A DNA stretch of 64,000 bases from Apiotrichum sp. Y4204 (taxonomy: Eukaryota; Basidiomycota; Tremellomycetes; Trichosporonales; Trichosporonaceae). Positions 21,539 to 33,306 of this stretch are shown in pieces. The stretch is from NCBI GenBank assembly GCA_025531455.1, contig JAMYHL010000014.1, forward strand, positions 310,001-374,000, read 5' to 3'. A program made the position numbers and the translations under genes. Numbering within the stretch: position 1 is the stretch's first letter; the number at the start of each line of letters is the position of its first letter. The notes under the pieces are model-generated. The model was not told the DNA's origin and did no database searches. It worked only from the letters and a program-made list of their open reading frames with translations.

Positions 21539-23293
21539 ATGTCCACAACCACGACAACGGAGCTTTGGACCCCAGTGCGCACGACCATTGCTGGGACCAC
21601 AGTCACTCGCAACACCCTCTACAACCACGGACCCGGACCCAGCCACGGCCACGGTCACGTCCACGCAGTCAGGACACGGACATCCAACGCGGCCCTGGAC
21701 CGGCAGCAGCTCTTTGACAACGACGACATCTTTCGCTGCGCGCCAACGGACACGGCCAATACTCCCTCTTTCCATCACCAACCTCATTCTCACTCTCACT
21801 CTCAGTCTCACTCCCGACACCAGCCATCCTCTCCACCCAGCGTCCCTCACTATTATTCCTACTCGCCGCATTACGCGAATATCAACAATAATCCCTTCGC
21901 GTCTCCGTCCTTGCAGCAATCCACACGGCCAAGGCAGTCGTCATCCTCGTCGGCCTTTTCTCCATCCCCTTACTTTGCTGTACCTGCAGTACCGCTACAC
22001 CACCCCTCGCCCGTTCGCGCACACAGCTATCCGCTAGGCTACAACGTCCACGGCCCGTTTTCTCTACCCGGATTCTCGGCCGCGTCCAGCTCTGTCGGCT
22101 CTCATCACCACCTCCCTTCTCCACCACTATCCATATCCGCAATGCCTGATCCATGGGGTGCAGACCGCGAGGACGGCGAATGGGCCGGGAACCCATCATC
22201 ACCGAATGGTCTCCCGTCGCCGCGCATGGTCCCCCCTCCCCCAACAGCCCCAGTCGCATACCCCCGGGCCAAGCCCGCCCCACGGACTTATGCACCACCC
22301 GCTCCTCACGCAATTGAAGTATGGTCAGGTCTTATGGACTTGTCTAAAGGACGCGACAAGGTCCTAGTGAGTACGCGTGCATGCCAGCGGGAACTGCATC
22401 GACCCCACGACACTAGCCTTAACATGCCCTTTAACCGTGGCTGACACGTTCCACAGAAAACCGTCCAGTACACACTTCGAACATACCTCTACATCCTCAG
22501 CCTCATCAAGGCTATCCGCCCGCTGACATTGTGGTTCCGTGCCAACGAGAAGCGTACCAAGCTCGCTGTCAGCGGCCTGTCTCTCACACGAAAGTGTTTG
22601 CTTCTCCTCAATCCTCTTCGCCCAGCCGGCGCCCTTCTTTCCCCGGAACCCACATCGGCACGCGAGTTCCTCAACCACCTCATCGACCTCATTGGCGCTC
22701 TCGCCGACGACATCTTCTGTCTCTCCCGCCTTGGCCTCGTGAGCCGCAAAAAGGGCGTAATTGCCGACCGCTGGGCCAAGTAAGTGACGTCTGGATTCCG
22801 GCGCTGACAAAATACAGCCGAATTTGGTTCTTCAACACAATCACCGGCCTCTACGAGCAGTACGTCAAGTCGTACACTGTGCGCGACGCTTCCGAGGAGC
22901 GCGAGGACGAGTGGAAAGTACGCAAGCTGCTATGTGATCTTGTCTTCGTCTGTGCGTATAGAGTTTTTGCTCGACACCGGCATGCTGACATTTTTTTTCA
23001 GCCTATGACATCTTCAACCTCACTTGGTTCCGTGAGCCGGTGCTCTGCGCAGCCGGCCTTTCTGGAGCATTGATCAGGTGCGTTCGGCGTGAGTTGGTGC
23101 ATGGGACAGTGCGCAGCACGGGGTGTCGGGGGCCGAAAGGATACAGTGCAATGCTGGCTTGTCCTAAAAAGCCGCCTCCCTGTCGCCCTGTCCCGGCTAT
23201 CCTACTGTGAATTGCCGGCCTGTTATTGACACTCTCAGCGTGGGTCAGCTATATACCAAGCAGTACAAAACGCTTGCCAAGAGGCATCAGTAG
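21539..23293 (+). CDS. PEX11: PEX11-family peroxisome proliferation protein with long N-terminal extension
   Basis: Peroxisomal membrane protein family that elongates the membrane before division and controls peroxisome number. Exons 21539-22366, 22457-22779, 22818-22951, 23002-23077, 23239-23293 (471 aa). The PEX11 part starts near residue 265 with MDLSKGRDKVLKTVQYTLR, then SLIKAIRPLTLWFRANEKR, SLTRKCLLLLNPLRP, a hydrophobic helix LIDLIGALADDIFCLSRLGL, WANRIWFFNTITGLYEQY and a C-terminal helix VLCAAGLSGALIS, ending in a short basic tail. The first 260 residues are Ser/Pro/His-rich low complexity (repeats of HSHS/QSHS), which classical PEX11 lacks. The frame is open through both parts. An internal ATG at 22334 could give a short isoform. 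PEX11 paralogue identity (11, 11B, 11C) is not resolved. Confidence 0.87.
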
Positions 23294-26200
23294 GCATGCT
23301 CATGTCCACGATCGTGCACGGTGGCTTTAGCGACAGCAGCGCGGCGACGATGACGGCCACGACGAAGCATACGGGGTGACGAGTGGGGGAGGTACGAGTT
23401 GGGTTTTTGTGGGTTTTCGTTTGTTCAAGGCAACGACAAGACTAGGATATACCCGGGACTCTCATATATACATCGACGACTATGATCGCATGCCAGTTGC
23501 GATATGACTGACGGTGCGCGGCACCAAATCAGATGCTTTGGCGCATGCATCGACTGCACCTCCAGTCCCAACAACCACTCACCGTGCCTTGACAGCTGAC
23601 AGCTGACCGCTGACAACGGACAGTTTCTTTGCCACGTTGTCCACGCTCCGCACTCGCAGGTTTTTATACTCCGCTTCCGTACTTAGCCGTTCCTTCCCCG
23701 AACCCCCGTCCCCTTGTGCCAAACACCCACCTCCCGACCGGCTCCGAACTGGGCGCCAAACGTCACCAAGGTTGGATACGCCAAACAGAGTTTAGACCAG
23801 GCCCCCGAGGCCCAGTTCCTGTCCGGCGCGCTAGCGGCTTGGCGGCTGTATATCGTGGCGGGACAAGTGACTGTTGACTCGAGGTGACTCGACGCCGAAC
23901 ACCGAGCACTAGTTACTGGTATACTGGACGTCTTACGAGGGTGTGCATTGAATATTTGAATGCAGATTATTTGCAGAAAGATGAAAGATGCCGGCACCGG
24001 GACCACACTAATGCAGACTAACGCGTGCTCAGCAACCACCCCCTGCCGCTGGGACTCAACCCGGGAACAGTGTATCGCCCTGCTGTAGAGGCTGTAGAGG
24101 CTGTAGAGGCTGTAGAGGTCTAGTGGTGGCAAGATCACGCCTGGGACAAAATGCGAGAATGACCAGACCTGCAGCTGGTAAACCGAGGCGGGGTAAGTCT
24201 GCGGCTGCTGGGAGCTCGTGCCCACAGGCCAGAGCACAGATCCCATCCCAGGTCTCACGGTCTACTGTAGTCACTCGGGATCCGGGAATGCCACACAGTC
24301 CACAAGAACGCCGAGGTCCGACTCTCGTAGCTCGTACGCCTTATCGCGCGTTTGGCTCCGCTAGTGCAGTTCCACTTACGCGATGAGGGGGTTTGGTTGC
24401 CGTCACTTTTCTGCGCGCTGTGAATGTGCCAGAGAGCGGGGTTGGACCGAAACAACACAACTGGGCCGAACCCGTATATCTGGCTGCCGTATCGGAAATG
24501 GTGTACGGATACGCTCGCCGGCAGGAAATCAGCTGGCACATCACCTCGCTCTGCGGCGACAACCGTCGGCGGGCCGGTCGACAGCGCACACAATTCACCA
24601 CGTCGTCGACCCGTTAGCCGTCGTCGTCGGCCACGACGATCCCCTCACCAGGCCGCATCCGCCAAAGGACAATAATTGAGAATAGCGTATGATGCAGCGA
24701 GCGCACCGGCCCTGATCCCCGGATTGGTAGAGGATCGAAACGTGGATACGTGGGTCTGGTGGGAACGCGTAATGTGATGTGCGAGGTTGGTACGATGAGG
24801 AAAGAATTCATAAATGACCATCATGCCGCGGAGCTGCCGAGCTGTGGTCAGCAGGGAAAGGCGACCCAGGGAATCCGACGAAGCTGCACAGCATTTCCGA
24901 GGACCACGGAGCGGCAGCCGCTTCCCTAATCGAGGTGACACGTCTTTACGCTCCGAGATGTCACACCTCGACTCCCTCTGTCGCGTCTAGACTCGCCTTT
25001 GTCGTCCGCCTCCGCAATTTCGTCACGTCGCGCTTCAACACGGGGTCGCGCCGTTGTCAGCGACGGGGGATATGACAGCCTCCATCGCGGTTACCGGGCC
25101 CATAGATCTAGTCTTGCGGCCACCGCGAGCCTTGGGCGGACGTCTTATGTCCCCTAGCTGTCGTCCGATGCAGGCTTCCAGGACGACCTGCTCCATGGCG
25201 CGAGGACCGCTAATAAGGATGAGAAGCAGGGATGACTGTTATTCTTGGAGAGAAGAGGTACCGTATATTGAGGCGGACGGTAAAATGCTGCCTTGTGGGC
25301 TTGTGGGTCGCGGGTTGGGGAAGAACTTGAACCGAGATGAGCATTCTGTCCTTCGGAGTCGGTAAGTCCGTCCGTTTGTTCACCTCAACACAGTGGCGCC
25401 TCCAGCCCTCCAGCGAGCTAAGGCTGTCGGTGATAGTCGACCGCTATGACCATCGTATCTTGTTCTGGAAGTGTTAGTGGCGGAGAACACCATTCACTTT
25501 TGTATCACGCCGTTCCGTCGCTTTGCGTCCATCGTCAAGGTAAACGGCTCCATTCTTCACGCTTCTCCCGCTCCCCAATATCCGTAACGACTATCCCGAT
25601 TTGCTACTGCAACCGCGCTCCCAGAGGTGAAGGGGTCCAAGAGAGCATGGCGTAGTTGCTCCGTCGCTCCGTCGTTGTGGAGTGTAGTCGAGGTTCGAGG
25701 TTGGCGGCCAGGAACGCCTCACTCCAACACAATGGTGAAACGTCTCTGCGACCCGCGACCCTCGCAACTCCAACGTCTGCTAGCGCGCCCCCATCCCGCG
25801 TACATGCCAATAAAATGCGTGCCGCGAGCCTGGCCGGGACGCTAGTGGACGTCGAAGCGTCACATGTGCGTCGATATGGCGCGGCGGCGAGAACGTGATC
25901 GTGAGGAATGCAGCACGCGTCGGCAATCAGCGCCGGATAAACCAAACCTAACCAGCCCCCGTCAATCGTGTTGCCGTAGCACCCTCTTGTGGCACTTTCC
26001 GTCAAGACCAGGATGGACTGTCCAATCTCGTGCAGGCGATAAGCATCATCGCTGGGGTACACGCGCTTCGTCATCCTGGGGTACGTGCTTCAATTCTTGG
26101 AGGGATCAGTAGCTGTCCCGGTATTGGAATGGCGTGAGGCTCAATTCTGAACGCTCCAACAAGGCCACACTAAGTGAAAGTCTGGGAGCTTTCCCGGCAT

Positions 26201-28600
26201 TCTCGCGCCTTCCCCGACTCACGACAGTGAAGCACGCCGCATGCACCATCCCCAGCCGATCGAATCCAAAGCAGGAGTCGCAGGCCGTGTCTCTGCGAAA
26301 ACGACACTTGAGCAGCCTCGACAGCCTTGCTTGGGACGGGTCACCAAGCGCGACACTAGAAGTCACCTCGACCACATCATTTTGCGTTTCTCGACGACAG
26401 GAGTCGCTACCACGATCGGGATCAAAGGATCAAAGGGACAGAGATCGTGAACGCTATCATGGCCGCTATCGAGACGGGTACCGAAGTCGCAATCTGTGTC
26501 CCCGTGGCGGCGGAGGTCATGACGCGGCGATGGGCTTGAACTGACTCTGCTGGAAGGGGGCGCACGTCGCAAGTGTAGAATGTTTTGCAGGCCGAATTTC
26601 GGGTACTTTCTTAATCGTGTCGCTAACTCTCTTTATGTCAGTAGGTGCTGTGTGGCTTCTCGACGTGGGGCCGCTCGACACGAGTGGGAAGAAAAGGACC
26701 AGTGCAAGTCGAACGTGTGTCCGCTACCCTCACAGCTTCCAACCAACAGGTCACGCAATCGACGCCCTTGGCGGTCTGTTCGTCTCTAGCTTTTTGATTT
26801 GAGGAATTTGGAGCACGGCCTGAGATGGACGAGGAGGCAGCGCGAATGAATGTCGTAAACGCAAACAAAAATGAAGAGCACGGAGCCGGCCTGGTAACCT
26901 AAATTGATCGCGAGAAAGAGCAGAATGCCGCTCATGCAGACCCACCAGACATCGACGTGCTGTGACTCTGAAAATGCAACCCGAGCTGAGAAACCCAGGT
27001 GTGGACTCAATGGCAGCTGCTCGGATCACTCAGATCACAATTGCTTTCGGCCTTGTGGCGGTTGGCCGGGGATCTGGCGCTCAAATGATCACGAGCGCTT
27101 CTGCAGGGACATTGTGGTGGTCCTCTAAATGCTTATGTCCTAGGTGCTGCCTGTCGTACACGCATGCCAAAGTTATCCAACCACGACATTGTCAGCGAGC
27201 CGTTCGATGTTGACCTCCGATGTCGTAACGATATTTAGATTAGGACTTCAAGACCGAGCCGGACATTTGGGGTAAACATCGCGCTCAGCAGCAACTCGTT
27301 CCACGTCGGGAAAGGGTCGTTGCTGTTCGGCAGTATGCTGCAGGTCCTGCTTCCGAAATAATCAGCCAGCCCGTGTGAATTCCTGCTGGTTCACATCACC
27401 AATTGACACCATCGATGATCCACAAAGGAAAGACTGTCGTTCCGGTCGTTGACTGTGCCTTCGCATTCTCCATCGTCTCGAGAGCGATCATTTCCAGGCC
27501 CATGAAGAAATGCCTCCTGCGTCGGGGGGCTGTGCGACATCCGGAGGAGGATCACACACTCGGCGTCGTTTACGCCCTACAGCAGAGCGGCTTGTGTGCT
27601 GTCTGTTCCACTCGCGATCCAGTGAAGCGGTCAGTTAACCAAAGTAGGGAGGCGGCCAGAGAAAGAGAGAGCTGGGTGGTGGCGTTGTGGCGGGTCCGTT
27701 CACGTCCTCAACATCGGTGACATCCACGTACCCTCCTCCTCGCGATGTCGGGAACTGGACACCGGCGTGTCATCAAAATACACAACGATGCCTGTGAAGA
27801 CGCCGAAAGCGTGCGTGCCATCGCAGCCAAGTCCAATGAGACGAGTGGCTCCCCACTACGCGCAAGAACGATGGCGCTCAAGTGCTAGGGGTGTTAGTAT
27901 GCGGTTTTCGAGGCACGTACAGGAAGTGCACTAAACTTTGTCTGCGGAATACACTAGGCTGTCAGGAGGGATCTCGCAGTTGCCACGGACACGGAGACAT
28001 GGTCTCGCTGCGACATCGTTCCCCCTACCGCGAGACACGTCGCCAGCTCGTAAGCTCGTCAGGAGATCTGGCATGCTACGCACTGGTGCTATGTATGTTG
28101 TGGCGACTGAGTCTCACGAGGCGTTTGTGGCACATGGTGGGTGTGTCATGCTGCATGTGTTGTCCGAAGCCAAGGCGCAATGGGTGAGGCGAATGAAGAA
28201 CATCCGAGGCAACGCCAGGCAACGCCACTCGGCAGACCGGCGGAGCGTAAGGCCTGTAACTCTAACCTGCAAGCAACAGGCCCTCGTGGCTCATTTGGGT
28301 AGCAGAGTGTTCCTGCAACACCACCCATTCCCGCGTGCCTGGCTCGCCCGATTCCAACCTGGAACTGAGATGAGAGTACGACGGCATGACCCTGGGTGCC
28401 GTATGCTGCCTGTAACAGCCAAGCAGTGGCCCGCGGCCTGCAGCCAGTCAGCAACGTCCGGATAACATACATGCCGTCCTTGGGTTCTTCGGGAAGATGC
28501 AAGTAGAGCCAAAAGCCGCTTGGATCACCGTTACCGGCTCACCCAAGGCCCCGGCTCCGCGATCCTTGCGCGGATGCCTGCGTGTCCTGCCCACTGTCTT
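23294..28600. other. Gene-poor block A, first part
   Basis: No supported gene in 5.3 kb. Base composition is less GC-rich than in the neighbouring genes, and open frames on both strands are short and end at random positions. None shows a known motif, GC-rich codon third positions, or splice sites that join two frames. A 9-bp tandem repeat (24083-24118) is the only clear structure. No LTR, terminal inverted repeats, reverse-transcriptase or transposase motif was seen. Confidence 0.5.
24083..24118 (+). repeat. Tandem repeat (CTGTAGAGG)4
   Basis: Four perfect 9-bp copies. Nothing nearby indicates a function. Confidence 0.85.
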
Positions 28601-31600
28601 GGAGCGAGGAGTTTTGAACTTTAGCTTTGAGCTTTAGCTTTCAGGGAGCCAGGGAGTCGCACAGTGACAGGCACGCATGCTCACACTCTCGTCCCAGTTC
28701 TCCCTGAGGATCTCGCGGATGTGAACTAGAGGATCATGGTGAGGTGAATCTGTTCAAGCGGTGGAAACTCGGACGACTGCAAACGCAACGATGTTGAGCT
28801 CAGAGACCTCGACCCACAGAGTGACTCACACACTGTAAACTGCCGTAGGTCAGGCTCGAGTCGGGGGTGTTGTGCCCGTGATTCCATGTCAGCGTTAAAC
28901 GAGGGCCCCATACCGACGTCGGTTTAGAGCCCACAGGGTCATATCATTCAGAAGTCGAGAGATACGCCGGCATCGCATCTGGAATTCGTGGCGGAGAGGG
29001 TGGGTGATCGAGTCAGATGTCCGCCATCGTACCTCATCTGCCACGATCAACTATGTACGCGACAGTCACGTCAACCGCACAGGAGAGGTGTCCCGCCCGC
29101 TCACCGGGACAACAGGTGCAGAAGGAGAATGCTTGACGAACGCGAGCGGAACATGCCGAGATCAGGCTGAGGAAGTCAAAAGAAAGGGAAGGATCTTGGG
29201 CACTGATTGATCTCCGTCGGTACAGGACTTGGGACCTCGATGTCAATGCCAATGCTGTGCTTTGCCCTCGCTGGCAGGCATTGCACTGTTTCTGCCCGTC
29301 GCAGGGTCCTTGTTCGTCCGGCATGGTTCCTTTGGCTCCTCTGTTCCATCACTATCGGGCTGATATCAAGTCACATTGGGCCGCCCGACTTACCGATTCC
29401 TGCTGGATAATGTACCAGGCGGTTCCAGCGACGAGATCCTCACGGGCGATGGCGGGAGCTTCCACATACCATATGTGGTGCTGTGAGACGCAAAATGCTT
29501 AAGCCGACAGCGAGGTGCCGGGCTGTGGTGTACGTTTTAGTGTCCGAAGACGGGGCGGTGATACAGTACATCCAATATAGCACCGCAGTGCACTGTCGCC
29601 GTTCAGTAATGGTATAGTCCCCAGGCTTCGACACGCACCTCCGAGAGCTTCATCTCCTCTGCACAGCTCGCATTATAAACCATTCGATCAGAGCCAAGTT
29701 TCCGCGGGTGATCAGGTGTGGCAGCTGCCACCCCCTCGTCCTTGACCAACCGGAACCTAGCAGCTCCACTTTCTCGACCGCACCAATCCCTATCTTGACT
29801 ACGTCGATCTCCGGTTGATTCCCTATCACGGGTAAAGATTCGATCGGTATCTCGACCAGTCCACAGGTACTATTTTGTCGTTGGGCTGCGCGTGTGGGAG
29901 ATCAGCATCAACAGGTACCCGAAGAGGGACTTTTCTAACGCCTTGCTGAGGTGCTGATCTCTCTGCACAGTGGTCTTGCTCAGCATCTGTTATAACCATG
30001 CTGACTGAGGACGCACATCTGCCCCGCACTTTGGCTGGCGCCGGTGGAGTACGCCGCCTGCAATCTGGTATGGTCAGCCACCGTCGGGATGCCGGGATGT
30101 GGCGCTCGGGGCTGCGAATGTCTAGACTCTAACCTCCATTGAATGTCTCGGACGATCGAACGCTACCGACGCGTAAAGTATGAATTCCAGACACAACCCA
30201 TCCCGACATACCAGGCAGTACCACATTCCGTCGTCATCCCAAGTCTAGTCGCAGGTTTAAGGGGGGCTGGAGAGAATTCCTTTGTCGGCTTCTGTAGTCT
30301 TCCATCGCTTCTGAGATTGTGTGATGGATTTTCGTAGTGCGCACGTGGAACCTATCGGGGCTAACTGGGCTAGCGTGTATGCTGCGATCGGGGAGCCACA
30401 CAGCATCTCGGCGAACCGCGACAGTGTGGAGGTGGGGTTGGATGCGGTTGCGTCCTGTCAGGAATGAGGGGCAGCAACCGACCCTGTCTGTCTGCCCTCC
30501 ACCTTGTTGACAGTGCATGTGTCATATGTTCCTTCTGGTCAGGCGACCTGTGCGATGGCGACAGCCAGCCCCGAACCCTGTTAACACGAGGAGACGCAGG
30601 GCAGTGACACTTGGAGTTGGTGCAACCAACACAGCCGAGACTGCCATAGGCAGCAGTGTCAAGACGAGAGGTGGTTCCATGACAAGGCGATAAGTGACCT
30701 TGTCTTGTCTCATGAGTACAACATGGCCTTATGGGCCATATGACTGCAAGGGCCATGCTCCCGAGAATCCGGTACCATGTCGACATGTCCTGAGCCCTTC
30801 ACTTGAGGCGATCCTTTTCTCTTCGCTGCGCCTGACCTGGGCCCTTCGCAACGCCCTCGGGTCGTTTATTCGGCGTTTACTGTCCCCAGGATGTTTATCC
30901 CCAACAGCTTGATTAATTGGCTGATTCCCCAGGTACGTACGACGTGAGAGCCATACCCGCACCCACGTACTACGATTCAGGCTCGGAAGAGGACTCCATG
31001 ACTGCAAGAGGGTCGCGCGCAGATGCCGGACCGAGGTGTGGATGAGGGCGGAACGTTTCTCGGGCATGCTGTTTATGTCAAGATTGGGCGTTGTTTATGC
31101 AAGGGCGCTCGATCGCTCCCGCCTGGACTGTAGCTGGATCCAGCGGTAGAAGGGGCAGGGGGACCCACCCCCAAACAGCCCCGGTCTAAACATGGTAGTA
31201 TGTGGAAAATAGAAACCCTTCAGACCCGTTATCTTGGTACACATTGCACGGAGGCAGGTGCGTTTTCGCCCTGAGTCGTACGTTCATCACGACGGAATGG
31301 AACTCGGGACCCTTTCCTTCCCTTGCCTTCCAGGTGCGACATTGTGTTTTCTCAACCGGTCTAGCCAGCGGCCGACGGCGCTTAAGTACCGAGGGGGAGT
31401 GCTTGATACTTCCCTACTCAACGCCCCGAGGTTGATTTTGCTTACCGCTGAGAGCCATGACTCATGCATGCTCTGGTGGTTTTGTGAATTCCTTCTTCCA
31501 GGGAGCCTTGAAAAAAATTCCATCCGTGTCAGTAGTATAACCGGGAGCGCGTTCCGCATGCCTCGCCCCGTCGCTAGCGATCTGATTATTTGTAAAGTAT

Positions 31601-33260
31601 CGTACGTAGTACAGGAGGAAGTACGGCACGTTACCGTTGATCAACACATGAGCAGCGAGGTTACGACACGGGCTCTGGGACTTCTGCCGGTTGTGGCGGA
31701 CAAGTCAAACTGAGGGGCGTTGCCTCGCCGAGACACCTGATTCATGTCGAGCTCCGAGACAGAATCTCCGACGAGACGCGCTTTGAGGGAAGCTTGATGA
31801 AAGTTGCAGTTAGACGAAGCTTTAAAGATTGGCTACCCACGTGGGGATTGAGGATAGAGAATCAAGGTCTAAGGAAAAACCGGGTGTTCGTGTGTGCCAA
31901 ACATGCTGGTTATAAATTACCCTCCGCGGGCCGTACAGCATCGGACAAACTGCTCAATGCAGCAAGAAACTAGTCAGGTCATGCGAGATCATGTTCGGAT
32001 CTGTCGGTGGCCTTCGAATTCATGTAGATCTTGAAGGGCCGCGGGCAGAAGACCTCCTATGCGGTGTGCGTCATGTGGGCAGACCCTGGACAGCGAGATT
32101 TCCTTGATGGACGGACTCGTATATGACTTGTCCCCCTCCACTACATATCCCATGTTTCGTCCCTATGTGCTGCATCTGATCCGACCAGCCGCTCGCCAGG
32201 GACCTCTCCCTTACAAAGCATCCAGGGATTTCCCCGCTGGATCCGAGAGGGTTGGCAAGGAGAAATAGGAGATGAAGGGTCGACAGCTGCCTCCACAGGC
32301 CAGGTCCGCCGGGTTGTTAGGTTCGCCTGCACGGGTACGTAACAGGACACAGGGACCGTTTCAGCACCGGAACCAAGTTCGCCGAGGAACACGAGCCACA
32401 CGAGTTCAACTCTTTGTACATCTCGCACCTCGGCACCGCTGGAGCCAGGGAAGGACGCTCTGGATGGTGGATACAGCCATGGACCTGCCTTCTTCTTGTT
32501 GCCCGCATGTGGCTTGCCCATCCGTTTAGATCCCAGTGGGCTTTGCTCTCGCAAGGCCCTGGAAAGAAGTAAGGGATTGAGGGAGGTCTGTTACGTACAG
32601 CTCCAGGAAACCAAAAAGGTAGCTTATGGAGGTTGGGGTGGAGAGCAAAGGAACCGAGAGGAACGAGGGACGAGGAGATCGAGCAGAGGCCGAGCTGGCC
32701 GACACGTTTTGTGAAGAATCACCTCTCCTAACGCGCTTCACGATCCAGCTTCATGTCTGTGTAGTTACCGCTTGGAACCAATTCGAGGCACAGTGACTAT
32801 GTCACTTCTCGCCTCTGCTCATCAGCCGGCTCGCCTTGCCCCGCTCACGTCGTGCGCGGCCGGCATCCAGAAAAAAGTTCGTCATCACACACGCGAGAAG
32901 GCACCACCAGTATGGTACCCTAGCATGACTGGGTTAGTCGTCAACAACCCAAACCTGACCTCCGGTCGGCTTGTTGCGAAAGAGATCTGGATCTCGACAG
33001 CAGCAGTATCTGCCCTTTGCCCAGAAGTTCTATCCATAAATGAAACCACAGAGCGCGGGACCCAAAGTCGACCGTGAACACCTGCCAGAGTGAGTTAGGG
33101 AAATCAGAGGTTGGTCACAAGTCGCAACGACGTCAAAGTCGACGACAAACCGATCAACTACGGTCGATCTACACGATCAACCACCTTATCACAGCTACCA
33201 CCTCTCCACACGGCACGACCCTTTCCTCACCTCCGCGATCCACACCTCCCACACACCCAC
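28601..33260. other. Gene-poor block A, second part
   Basis: No confident gene in 4.7 kb. Hydrophobic frame fragments occur on both strands (for example minus-strand 30713-30522 and plus-strand 29207-29410) but are isolated and do not join into a model. A TATA-like element tataaat at 31911-31917 has no gene downstream of it that I can recognise. Confidence 0.45.
29207..29410 (+). pseudogene. Possible relic of a major-facilitator transporter segment
   Basis: A 67-residue open fragment begins VGTGLGTSMSMPML and continues with a hydrophobic stretch around WFLWLLCSITIGLISSHIG. The first motif resembles the GxGxGLGxxMPML segment of fungal drug-efflux MFS (DHA2/AflT-like) proteins, and the second would be the following helix. 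No other transporter segment was found in correct order nearby, so if the likeness is real it is a decayed fragment; it may equally be chance. Confidence 0.2.
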
Positions 33261-33306
33261 TCCCACACTCCCACACTCCCACACTCCCACACTCCCACAC
33301 TCCCAC
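33261..33306 (+). repeat. Tandem repeat (TCCCACAC)5-6
   Basis: Five perfect 8-bp copies plus a partial sixth, preceded by related C/A-rich sequence. Not the TTAGGG-type telomere repeat. Confidence 0.85.

Noticed and set aside
33261..33306. C/A-rich tandem repeat as a telomere or interstitial telomere track
   Set aside because: The unit TCCCACAC is not TTAGGG-like, and genes continue on both sides.
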